From an uncultured Campylobacter sp. (lineage in GTDB: Bacteria > Actinomycetota > Actinomycetes > Mycobacteriales > Mycobacteriaceae): a DNA stretch of 22,742 nt. Below, piece after piece: positions 7,210 through 14,172 of the stretch (position 1 is its first letter; the number at the start of each line of letters is the position of its first letter). The notes beneath the pieces are model-generated. The model made no database searches. It saw only the letters and a program-made list of their open reading frames with translations, and was not told the origin of the DNA. Where the stretch lies: the NCBI GenBank assembly GCA_943913625.1, contig CALTYW010000018.1, positions 1 through 22,742 on the forward strand, in the 5' to 3' direction. The position numbers were made by a program, and so were the translations under genes.

Positions 7210-7252
7210 GGTGACTAATCGGGCCCGTCCGCGGTGACTAATCGCGGACGGG
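7210..7252. repeat. 10-bp inverted repeat plus direct repeat of a 12-mer
   Basis: CCCGTCCGCG (7224-7233) and CGCGGACGGG (7243-7252) form a perfect hairpin with a 9-nt loop. The 12-mer GGTGACTAATCG occurs at 7210-7221 and again at 7233-7244, overlapping the loop. There is no T-tract on either strand. It lies between the 531-residue membrane protein gene and the 113-residue gene, both on the minus strand, in a 219-bp spacer with no other feature I can support. Confidence 0.7.
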
Positions 7253-7375
7253 TCGGTACGCGTGAGCGCGAGACGAGAGGTTCGTCTTCCCCAACGGCCT
7301 CTTAACTTCGCTTGGCCGATCTTGCGTCACAGTGGTTCACTTAGGCAACCCTCAAGTGCTGGTTGATCCCCCTGT

Positions 7376-8971
7376 TTACTCGAGTGGTGGTTGAGAGTTG
7401 GGAGTGGCACTATGCTCACAGAGACGCCCATCCAGCAGTGGAGGAACTCTCTGATCAACGATCTGAAACTCCGCATTTCTCGAGACGCCCCATCCCGAGT
7501 GGCGGGTCGCAAATTTGGGCACTGATTTGTCGCCTGCCGCGCGCCCATAACCGTAAACTACGTTCAGCATTTCAAGTCGCTTGCGGCGAGAAGAGGACTG
7601 TACGTCCATAAGGAAGAATTCGTTTTCCTGATAGAAAACTGAGTAGTCATAGACAAGTGCTCCATGTCTCAGCGACTTCCTCTTCCAATGGCTCGTCCAA
7701 ATTACGGGTTGGGACGAACCATCAAGGATCAATGAGTCCACGGCAATTCGGTACCGTCCGAACGGGGCGTTGGATCCCGTGGAACTGATGGTTTTTGTTA
7801 CTTGGTCGACCCGCAGGAACGCACCTCCGCTTTCGATGTAGCTATACCCGAGCTTTTCTAGCTCCACCGATGTGTTCCGTTTGTAAAGCCAGGCAGCGAA
7901 GAAAGGGAGGGCTGTTGTCGTGAGAATCACTGCCGAGAGTAGGGTGAATTTCAGGAAGTCGTTACGATTAAAGCTCGCCTTAAGCTCTTCGATCGGTCTT
8001 GTCAGAATCATGGGGTCCGTAACCTTGGCGACCTCGATGAGTGTTGGAAAATTCGTCAACGCGACCCTAGCGTTGACAATGAGTACAACCGCGCCCAAAC
8101 TACCAAGCGCAATCATTACGTACCCCTCGGGTGCGGTGAAGGTTCTCATACCAGCTACCGTTCGCCACACCTCCAATCTCTTAAGCCAGAGCAACTCGAG
8201 TACGACCATGCTCAAACAGAAGAAGACGAAATAGAGAAGCGGCCACCGCAAGACAGAAAAGAGAGTCGCAAAGTTAAGAATAAGTGCGGCGAAGTAGGAA
8301 AATGCTCTGTCCGCGCGATCCTCAAGCTTTCCAATGGTTTTCAACGAGGTGGTCGAATGCAGCCATTTCAGAGACTGCGTTGCAAGCGAAAATTCATAGG
8401 GGGTTGCCTTGGTGGTCCTATGAGCGAGAGGTAGGTCTTCCACTATCCTGTACTGCCCGAGTGCGAAAGAAGCAGAAAGAGTTAGGACAAGAAATCCCAT
8501 TAGAGCGAAACAAAACTGACTTCCGGAGATTCCGCCGCCATCTGCCGGATCGGGTTTCGGCAGCGCGATTGCGGACAAGGCGAGCACATAAAGGGGAATC
8601 CACCGAGAAAATTCACGGTTATGTTCGTACCTCTTGCACCATGCTGGCAGCAGGGAGCAATAGAGAAATGCCCACACGACGAATCCGACGAGCAGTAGCT
8701 GAATCAGAAAGGCCGGCCAAGGAGGCAGAAAAATTCGAGTTGCTGGAAGGAACGCGGCCAAGAGACAAACCCAGTAGGCAGTCTTGATGCTCGCGCGGCG
8801 CACCAAATCAGTTTCACGAAGATTTGAAATCCCTATTCGATGGACGAATTCCAGATTCTGGTCAAATCGGTCGGCTTGGGCCTTAAACCGTTCCCGTTCC
8901 GACAGAAAACTATTCATTTCCGCCCGCGCAGAGTTTCTCGGGGTTCCTTCCCCAGTCTTCTTTAATCGCAT
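7376..8971 (-). CDS. Multi-span membrane protein of unknown function
   Basis: A 531-residue protein that I do not recognise. The N-terminus (1-60) is charged and helical. Hydrophobic segments lie near 64-84, 86-108, 126-141, 153-171, 225-266 (two), 287-306 and 343-364, about eight spans. A soluble C-terminal domain (about 370-531) has aromatic/beta character ('YSYIESGGAFLRVDQV', 'VYDYSVFYQENEFFLMDV'). The start at 8971 is fixed by GGGGAGG 5 nt upstream. GC content is clearly lower (about 50 percent) than the genes on both sides, and Ser/Phe/Lys use is higher, so it is likely acquired. It stands alone, 45 bp upstream on the minus-strand path from the transporter gene end. A membrane-anchored sensor or effector is possible, but no motif supports a function. 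Confidence 0.7.
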   Translation of the reverse strand: MRLKKTGEGTPRNSARAEMNSFLSERERFKAQADRFDQNLEFVHRIGISNLRETDLVRRASIKTAYWVCLLAAFLPATRIFLPPWPAFLIQLLLVGFVVWAFLYCSLLPAWCKRYEHNREFSRWIPLYVLALSAIALPKPDPADGGGISGSQFCFALMGFLVLTLSASFALGQYRIVEDLPLAHRTTKATPYEFSLATQSLKWLHSTTSLKTIGKLEDRADRAFSYFAALILNFATLFSVLRWPLLYFVFFCLSMVVLELLWLKRLEVWRTVAGMRTFTAPEGYVMIALGSLGAVVLIVNARVALTNFPTLIEVAKVTDPMILTRPIEELKASFNRNDFLKFTLLSAVILTTTALPFFAAWLYKRNTSVELEKLGYSYIESGGAFLRVDQVTKTISSTGSNAPFGRYRIAVDSLILDGSSQPVIWTSHWKRKSLRHGALVYDYSVFYQENEFFLMDVQSSSRRKRLEMLNVVYGYGRAAGDKSVPKFATRHSGWGVSRNAEFQIVDQRVPPLLDGRLCEHSATPNSQPPLE

Positions 8972-8976
8972 CTGCG

Positions 8977-8983
8977 CCTCCCC
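8977..8983 (-). promoter_or_regulatory. Strong Shine-Dalgarno site of the 531-residue gene
   Basis: GGGGAGG on the minus strand, 5 nt before the ATG at 8971. This contrasts with the many neighbours that have no Shine-Dalgarno. Confidence 0.65.
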
Positions 8984-9016
8984 GCTAAATCTTTACTGGG
9001 TTTCGAAACCTGTACT

Positions 9017-9916
9017 TTAAAGCAACCGCACCGCGAGCACGCCCGCGAAGATCAGCGCGAGGGCGACGACGCGGCGCGCGGTGACCGGGGAGCGGTGCGC
9101 CCCGAACGCGCCGACCGACTCCATAACCTGTCCCCCGATGATCGTACCGGCGTTGAAGGCAATCACTGTGGTGGCCGTCCCCAGCAGCGGCGACAGGGTG
9201 GCGCCGGCGATGACGAAGATCGAGCCGACCACGCCGCCGAGCCACATCCACCACGGCCCCGGCGCGGGTTTCGTCGCGAGCTGGCGCGGGCTCGACACCG
9301 CAGCCGCAATCAGGAGCAGCAGCGTGCCGACGGCAAGGTTCACCTCCGCAGCGTGCAGCGACGACCCCGCGATGGTACCGAGGTACCCATTCACCGCCGT
9401 CTGCGTCGCTGAGCCCATGCCGACTCCGACGCCGATCAGCCGGTACAGCCACGCCTCACTTCCCTGCGCAGCACCGGATCCACCCGGCCGCAACACGAAG
9501 AAGATTCCGGCTAGGACGACGAGGGCGCCGAGGATGCGGAACACTGAGACGTCGATAAGCGGGGCTTCGAAAAGCCCGAACTGGTCGATGAGCAGGCCCA
9601 TCACCACTTGGCCGAGGATCGGCAGCACCACTGTCTGCACCGCGCCGAGCTTCGGGAATAGGAGGATGTTGCCGATGACGAAGCACACGCCGAAGACGCC
9701 GCCGAGCCAGATCCACCACGGGTTGTCGCCGCTGAGGCCAGGAAGCGGGTTGCCGCGCAGCGCCAGCGTCGCGAGGATCGAGCACAATAGCGCGACCGAA
9801 AACGAAATCAACGCCGACACCACGGGGCGATTGCCTACCGACGAACGCAGCCGCGAGTTCGCCGCCGTCTGCACCGGAATGATCGCGCCGACCGCCAGGG
9901 CAACGAGAAGAAGCAT
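9017..9916 (-). CDS. DMT-superfamily transporter, DUF606/YdcZ type
   Basis: A 299-residue, about ten-span integral membrane protein built from two homologous halves. Each half carries the DUF606 signature: 'GGVFGVCFVIGNILLFPKLG' in the first and 'GGVVGSIFVIAGATLSPLLG' in the second, each after a WWxWLGG motif. The family belongs to the drug/metabolite transporter superfamily; substrates are mostly unassigned. The open frame extends upstream to 9979, but residues there are Arg/Pro-rich and unlike a membrane N-terminus. I chose the ATG at 9916, giving 'MLLLVALAVGAIIP', the usual start of the first span. A GAGAAT hexamer 6 nt upstream is a weak -10 candidate. It is divergent from the DUF4352-type gene. 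Confidence 0.82.
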   Translation of the reverse strand: MLLLVALAVGAIIPVQTAANSRLRSSVGNRPVVSALISFSVALLCSILATLALRGNPLPGLSGDNPWWIWLGGVFGVCFVIGNILLFPKLGAVQTVVLPILGQVVMGLLIDQFGLFEAPLIDVSVFRILGALVVLAGIFFVLRPGGSGAAQGSEAWLYRLIGVGVGMGSATQTAVNGYLGTIAGSSLHAAEVNLAVGTLLLLIAAAVSSPRQLATKPAPGPWWMWLGGVVGSIFVIAGATLSPLLGTATTVIAFNAGTIIGGQVMESVGAFGAHRSPVTARRVVALALIFAGVLAVRLL

Positions 9917-10032
9917 GCGGCGATTCTCGCACAGGGGGCGGGTGCGGGCCGATCGGGCTGCGCGAGGGTCGTGCGGCAACCACGGCGGACGCCACAGGGG
10001 CGATTATCCTGAAAGAGATACGTTTCCCAACC

Positions 10033-10039
10033 GAGAGGA
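10033..10039 (+). promoter_or_regulatory. Shine-Dalgarno site of the DUF4352-type gene
   Basis: GAGAGGA, 5 nt before the ATG at 10045. TATCCT (10005-10010) and TACGTT (10019-10024) are candidate -10 hexamers upstream; which is used cannot be told. Confidence 0.55.
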
Positions 10040-10044
10040 TCTCC

Positions 10045-11025
10045 ATGTCCACGCCGTACCGCGGCCCCGGCCCGAACAGCCAAGAGCCGCCCCAGGCACA
10101 ACCCACTCAACCCACCCAGCCCACCGATGCGAACCAGAACCCCTACCCCGCCGAGGCACCGTACCGCCCAGAGGAGACGCTGCTCAGCGGCCAGTACGGC
10201 GAGCCGGCGCAGCAGGGCCTCGTCGCCGGGCCGGCGGTGAAGGAGCGCAATACCATCGGCATCATCGGCCTGGTCTGCGCGGTGCTGGGCCTGATCCTCT
10301 CCTGCATCAAGGGCATCCTGCTGCTGGGTTGGATCCTGCTGCCGATCGGGTTTGTTCTCGGCGTGGTGGGGCTGTTCCCGAAGGGGAAGGAGAAGGGGAC
10401 GGCGTTGGGGGCGGTGGTGACGTCAATAATCGGCTTCATCGTGGCCGCCGTCGTGTTCACCGTGGTCATCGACGACGCGTTCAACGACGCCTTTAACAAG
10501 GAGACCACCGTCACCAACGACGAAGGCAACAAGGGCGCCGTCCCGCCGGGCGCGCCGACCGAGGGTCAAGACGTCACGGCCGAGGGCGGCGACGGGTCCG
10601 CACGCGAGAACCCGCTGCCCATCGGCGCGACGCTCGCGTCCGACGAGTGGGAAGTGACCGTGAACAGCGTCGACCTCGATGCAACCGACGCCGTCATGGC
10701 CGAAAACCCCTACAACGAGGAGCCCGCGCCTGGCCAGACCTACGTCATGGTCAACGTGACCGCGACCTACACCGGCGACAACCCGCAGGGCGATATGCCG
10801 CTGATCCTCATCGAATACGTCACCCCGGAAGGCAACACGATCGACGGCTACGAGCCGCTCGTCCCCGAGCCGTTCGACATGGCCGAAACCCTGTTCAACG
10901 GCGCCAGCACGACCGGCAACGTCGCGTTCCTGGTCGACGAGGCCACCGCGGCCGAGGGCGTGCTCGCCGTCGCGCCGGACATGTTCTCGCAGAAGAGGTT
11001 CGTGGCGGTCCAGGCCGTCGAGTAG
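10045..11025 (+). CDS. Membrane protein with Pro-rich N-terminus and DUF4352-like domain
   Basis: A 326-residue protein. Residues 1-65 are Pro/Gln/Thr-rich and disordered ('QPTQPTQPT'). Three hydrophobic stretches (about 70-88, 90-110, 120-142) follow in a DUF4190-like arrangement. An acidic linker (150-195) leads to a beta-sandwich (about 197-326) with 'LASDEWEVTVNSV' and 'GQTYVMVNVTATYTG', the pattern of DUF4352 (Telomeric_repeat-binding-like/MPT63-type immunoglobulin fold). The sandwich is predicted to lie outside the cell. Such proteins are common in corynebacteria and their role is not established. It ends convergent with the 330-residue gene, and two similar inverted repeats fill the 140-bp spacer. 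Confidence 0.75.
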   Translation: MSTPYRGPGPNSQEPPQAQPTQPTQPTDANQNPYPAEAPYRPEETLLSGQYGEPAQQGLVAGPAVKERNTIGIIGLVCAVLGLILSCIKGILLLGWILLPIGFVLGVVGLFPKGKEKGTALGAVVTSIIGFIVAAVVFTVVIDDAFNDAFNKETTVTNDEGNKGAVPPGAPTEGQDVTAEGGDGSARENPLPIGATLASDEWEVTVNSVDLDATDAVMAENPYNEEPAPGQTYVMVNVTATYTGDNPQGDMPLILIEYVTPEGNTIDGYEPLVPEPFDMAETLFNGASTTGNVAFLVDEATAAEGVLAVAPDMFSQKRFVAVQAVE

Positions 11026-11026
11026 C

Positions 11027-11067
11027 GCTGACAGCTTGTTTGCCCCGCCGCCGAACAAGCTGTCAGC
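11027..11067. repeat. 14-bp inverted repeat, copy 1 of the TGACAGCTTGT element
   Basis: Arms 11027-11040 and 11054-11067 are perfect complements around a 13-nt GC-rich loop. The element lies 1 nt after the stop codon of the DUF4352-type gene. There is no T-tract on either side, so it is not a classical intrinsic terminator. Confidence 0.85.
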
Positions 11068-11123
11068 GGCCCGGTCGTCACATCAGCAACACCCGAGCTG
11101 GGCTTTTGCGGAAGTCCGCGGCT

Positions 11124-11160
11124 TGACAGCTTGTCTGCCTCGCCGCCAAACAAGCTGTCA
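11124..11160. repeat. 11-bp inverted repeat, copy 2 of the TGACAGCTTGT element
   Basis: Arms 11124-11134 and 11150-11160 are perfect complements around a 15-nt loop that keeps the TGCC-CGCCGCC core of copy 1. It lies 5 bp from the stop of the 330-residue minus-strand gene, so each of the two convergent genes has one copy at its end. Confidence 0.85.
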
Positions 11161-11165
11161 GAGAA

Positions 11166-12158
11166 CTACTGCTTTTCGACGAGCACTTCCTCCCCGCCCA
11201 GCCCCGCAAGCTCGTCGCCGTCGAGCACCTCAGACTTGACCTCGACCGGGTCGACGGCGCCGTCGCCGGTCTGGCGCGCGCGGGCAGGAACAGCAGCAGC
11301 ACCGTCGCCATCTTCGCCAAGGACACCGCCGGCCGCGTCCTTCAACTTGTCGCCGGCATCGCTCACTGCATCACCCACAGCGCCGGCACCCGGCACGCCC
11401 TCCAGACCGGCGATGCCACCGGCGGCGGCCTCGTCGAAGACGACGTCGCAGCCGATCCAGGTGCGCGAGCGCACGTCCTTGACCTCGGACAGTGCAACCT
11501 CGAGATCCTCGCCCTCGCCGCCGGGGAAGACGCAGGAGCGCAGCACCGGGGCGTCGTCAGGCAGCACTGTCCAGCGCTCGCGCTGATCCCACGACGTGGT
11601 AAAGCTGGCGGAAACGCCCGAAAGATCCGCACCCTCGGGGACGAGGACCTCCTGGGAGAAGTCGTCCACAACCACGCCGGCGTCGAGAGCATTGGTGCGC
11701 AGGACCTCGTCACCGTCGCGGACGAGGGAGCCCTCGGGGAGGTGGACGGTGACGTCCATGAGCATGGCGTCGCCGGGGTTGGTCACCTGAACCTCAACAA
11801 GCTCGTAGCCCTCCGGCGCGGTGCCGTCGACCGGATTAACCTCAACCCGCACCGGCAGCACCTGCTCTTGGTGCGCGAGGTTCATCTGCATCTGCGTCTG
11901 CTCGGCCGAGTTGTCGGCGAGCTCCTGCAGCGCGTTCGAGGTCTGCGCGCCGCTGTGGCCCACGGACAGGGTCGCGCCCGCGGCGGCCAAGGCGGATAGC
12001 GCGCCCATGGCGGAGACGATCATTGTGGCGATCTTGCCGCGCTTCGGTTCCTCGTCGACGTTGACGTGGACCTCGGTGGTGGAGCCGGGCTCGTCGCTCT
12101 CAGCGGTGACAACGGTGGTGCCGTCAGAAACCTTGTGGTTGCGGAAACGGTTATTCAT
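11166..12158 (-). CDS. Single-span membrane protein of unknown function
   Basis: A 330-residue protein not assigned to a family. The cytoplasmic N-terminus (1-41) is charged. One hydrophobic segment (about 43-66) is followed by a Gln/Asn-rich helix (72-98) and a beta-rich domain (100-240) holding the only two cysteines, Cys209 and Cys237, which could pair outside the cell. An Ala/Gly/Asp-rich low-complexity tail (245-330) closes it. The topology suggests a type II envelope protein; no catalytic motif is seen. It starts 10 bp after the TRIC channel stop on the same strand, and a TAGTTT hexamer that includes that stop codon lies 7 nt before its ATG. It could therefore be co-transcribed or have its own leaderless start. 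Confidence 0.7.
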   Translation of the reverse strand: MNNRFRNHKVSDGTTVVTAESDEPGSTTEVHVNVDEEPKRGKIATMIVSAMGALSALAAAGATLSVGHSGAQTSNALQELADNSAEQTQMQMNLAHQEQVLPVRVEVNPVDGTAPEGYELVEVQVTNPGDAMLMDVTVHLPEGSLVRDGDEVLRTNALDAGVVVDDFSQEVLVPEGADLSGVSASFTTSWDQRERWTVLPDDAPVLRSCVFPGGEGEDLEVALSEVKDVRSRTWIGCDVVFDEAAAGGIAGLEGVPGAGAVGDAVSDAGDKLKDAAGGVLGEDGDGAAAVPARARQTGDGAVDPVEVKSEVLDGDELAGLGGEEVLVEKQ

Positions 12159-12165
12159 ACGTCTT

Positions 12166-12171
12166 AAACTA
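12166..12171 (-). promoter_or_regulatory. Candidate -10 for the 330-residue gene (leaderless)
   Basis: TAGTTT on the minus strand, 7 nt before the ATG at 12158. Its first three bases are the stop codon of the upstream channel gene. Confidence 0.35.
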
Positions 12172-13074
12172 CTTCAGCCCTCGCCCGGTGGAATCAACGT
12201 ACGCGCGGTACAGGGCTTCCAGGAACTCCTCCTGCGAGGCCACGCCGTCGCCGGCCGCGTCCTCAGTTACGTCCTCGAGCTGCCCGCGCACGTCGCCACG
12301 CGTCGGCGCCGCCTCCTTCGGGGTGATGGGGTCGGAGGCCCACTTCTCGTCGTTGCGCTCGCGCCAATCGCGGAAGGGCTGCGGCGCCGATTTGGCCAGT
12401 GAGTTGTGGATGTGCTGGAAGAAATCGTCGATAGGCGCGATGGCCCGCGTGGACGGCACGTGCCACCCCGCCCAGTACGCGGCGACGCCGAGCGCGAAGC
12501 CCAAGGCCGCGCCCACGATCAGGCCCGGCGTTTCCCACCCGAGGTGGTAAAAGAGCAGCACGCTTATCGACGAAACAACCCCCGGCACCACATAAAACTG
12601 CTGACTCACCAAGATCGAGGGGATCTGGCCGATCAGCACCTCACGGATGACCATGCCGCCGGTGGCGGTGAGAACACCCATGAGCACGCAGCCAAACCAG
12701 GTGACGTCCGCGTTGTAGGCGGTGACGGCGCCGGTGGCGGACCACACGCCGACGATCACCATGTCGCAGTGGAAGCGCAGCAGCTCCCACGCGGTGCCGG
12801 ACAGCGGGATGAAGAACGCCACCAGGGCGCCGGCAAGCGCCGTGCCGATATAGAAGGGGTTTAGCAGGGCGGTGGCTGGGGTGTCGCCGATCATGGCGTC
12901 GCGAAGCATGCCGCCCGCCATGCCCGAAATGATCGCCAGCAGCACGAACCCCACGGCGTCGAACTTCATACGGCGCGCGACCAGGCCGCCCATGAGTGCG
13001 TTGAGGAAGACGCCGATGAGGTCGAGCACCGCGAACGAGTAGCCGACAGCGTTGAACAGGTCGTCGAAGTACAT
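12169..13074 (-). CDS. TRIC/UPF0126 family cation channel with EF-hand-like tail
   Basis: A 301-residue protein. Residues 1-205 form the seven-span TRIC (trimeric intracellular cation channel, formerly UPF0126) fold with its two inverted-repeat signatures, GGMLRD (about 54-59) and GGMVIRE (about 139-145). The roughly 95-residue cytoplasmic tail is longer than in simple bacterial TRIC proteins. It ends in DAAGDGVASQEE-F (about 272-284), which resembles an EF-hand loop with D1, D5, G6 and E12 in place. The family conducts K+ and other cations. The start at 13074 is chosen because TACGAT lies 7 nt upstream; an ATG at 13083 would add three residues. It lies 19 bp behind the second TRIC gene, so the two are probably one transcript or independently leaderless. 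Confidence 0.85.
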   Translation of the reverse strand: MYFDDLFNAVGYSFAVLDLIGVFLNALMGGLVARRMKFDAVGFVLLAIISGMAGGMLRDAMIGDTPATALLNPFYIGTALAGALVAFFIPLSGTAWELLRFHCDMVIVGVWSATGAVTAYNADVTWFGCVLMGVLTATGGMVIREVLIGQIPSILVSQQFYVVPGVVSSISVLLFYHLGWETPGLIVGAALGFALGVAAYWAGWHVPSTRAIAPIDDFFQHIHNSLAKSAPQPFRDWRERNDEKWASDPITPKEAAPTRGDVRGQLEDVTEDAAGDGVASQEEFLEALYRAYVDSTGRGLK

Positions 13075-13081
13075 GCCGGCC

Positions 13082-13087
13082 ATCGTA
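13082..13087 (-). promoter_or_regulatory. Candidate -10 for TRIC gene 2 (leaderless)
   Basis: TACGAT on the minus strand, 7 nt before the ATG at 13074, which favours that start over the ATG at 13083. Confidence 0.4.
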
Positions 13088-13093
13088 GGGCGG

Positions 13094-13915
13094 CTAGCTC
13101 TTCGTCTCCGCGCGGTGGCGCACTTCGCTGATCAGCAGCGCACGCAGCGTATCGACGACCTGTTCATCCGTCATTTGGTCGAGTTGTTTCTCCAGCCGGT
13201 TCGCGATCGTCTCGGCATCGTCGTTGTTCGGATCCGTCTCGATGCCCATGGCGTCGCCGAGCTTCGTCTCCAGCGGGCGTTCATGCTGGGCGTGGTCCTG
13301 CACCGGGTGGCGACGGCCGCGCCAGTACACCAGCATCGACAGCACCGGCGCCGCAATCGCCGAGGCCAGCATGCCCTGCCACACCAGCCCGAAGTGGTTG
13401 AAGGTCAGCATCATCGCCGACGCCAGAATCGCCGGGAACACGTACATCTTCTGCGACGTGAACAGGCCGGGAATCCGGCGCAACACCACGTCGCGGATGA
13501 GCGTGCCGCCTATCGACGTCACCACCGCCAGCAAAATGCACGGCACCCAGCTCAGTTCCGCCTGGAGCCCTTTGAGGGTGCCGCCGACCGCCCACACGCC
13601 GACCGTGATCACGTCCGCGTAAAAGCGGAAGTTATCCCACATTTTGCCGCGGAAGTTGATGAAGTACGCGGCCAGCGCGCCGAGGGTTGCCGTGATGAGG
13701 TAGCCGGGGTTTTGCAGGGCGGCGGCCGGGCCGTCGTTGAGCATGGCGTCGCGGATCAGGCCGCCCGCGAGCGACGAAATCAGCGCGATGAACGCGAACC
13801 CGACGATGTCGAAGTTCATCCGCTTTGCCACGGTACCGCCCACCGTCGCCGCCAGCGCCACACCGGTGTACTCGAGGACGAAAAACAGATTGCCTACGTT
13901 TTCAGATGCTTCCAC
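13094..13915 (-). CDS. TRIC/UPF0126 family cation channel
   Basis: A 273-residue paralogue of the adjacent channel. GGLIRD (51-56) and GGTLIRD (136-142) mark the two repeats of the seven-span TRIC fold. The tail (about 208-273) is acidic and helical ('DDAETIANRLEKQLDQMTDE') and could form a coiled coil. The translation start is a GTG at 13915. There is no Shine-Dalgarno, but TACCCT lies exactly 7 nt upstream, consistent with a leaderless mRNA. Tandem arrangement with a diverged second copy suggests either a hetero-oligomeric channel or two channels with different regulation; the different cytoplasmic tails support the latter. This is inference. Confidence 0.85.
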   Translation of the reverse strand: MEASENVGNLFFVLEYTGVALAATVGGTVAKRMNFDIVGFAFIALISSLAGGLIRDAMLNDGPAAALQNPGYLITATLGALAAYFINFRGKMWDNFRFYADVITVGVWAVGGTLKGLQAELSWVPCILLAVVTSIGGTLIRDVVLRRIPGLFTSQKMYVFPAILASAMMLTFNHFGLVWQGMLASAIAAPVLSMLVYWRGRRHPVQDHAQHERPLETKLGDAMGIETDPNNDDAETIANRLEKQLDQMTDEQVVDTLRALLISEVRHRAETKS

Positions 13916-13922
13916 CCGGGAG

Positions 13923-13928
13923 AGGGTA
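13923..13928 (-). promoter_or_regulatory. Candidate -10 for TRIC gene 1 (leaderless GTG)
   Basis: TACCCT on the minus strand ends 7 nt before the GTG at 13915. Confidence 0.4.
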
Positions 13929-13966
13929 CCGGGGGGGTTGGGTTTGGTTTCCTCTCGTCCCTCCCC

Positions 13967-14017
13967 GCCAAATGCTTGTTAGTCACGCCCCCGCCCCTCC
14001 TGGCCAAATGCTTGTTA
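13967..14017. repeat. Direct repeat of a 15-mer, 36 bp apart
   Basis: GCCAAATGCTTGTTA occurs at 13967-13981 and 14003-14017, separated by a C-rich stretch. Its GCTTGTT core is shared with the hairpins at 11027-11160. It lies upstream of the TRIC genes in a 257-bp spacer without a supported gene. Confidence 0.75.
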
Positions 14018-14084
14018 ACAGAAGTGGGTTAACCGCCGAACCGCGTTCCGCCGGCGCGGAGCGGAGGCCGATCTACTCAGCTCA

Positions 14085-14135
14085 CAAGCGGGTGCAAACT
14101 AGCGGGTGGAAACGTGCTTTCACTAGCGGGCATTT
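14085..14135. repeat. Imperfect tandem 14-bp units (TAGCGGGTG word)
   Basis: CAAGCGGGTGCAAA (14085-14098) is directly followed by CTAGCGGGTGGAAA (14099-14112), and a third related CTAGCGGG-CATTT starts at 14123. The array lies in the spacer downstream of the nucleotidyltransferase gene. No T-tract or perfect hairpin is seen. Confidence 0.55.
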
Positions 14136-14172
14136 GGAACGAGACAACGACAGCCATCCGCAGGCCCATCGA

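Noticed and set aside
13052..14032. A 326-codon plus-strand open frame over the TRIC genes
   Set aside because: Antisense shadow with Arg/His-rich composition; the minus-strand channels show clear family motifs.
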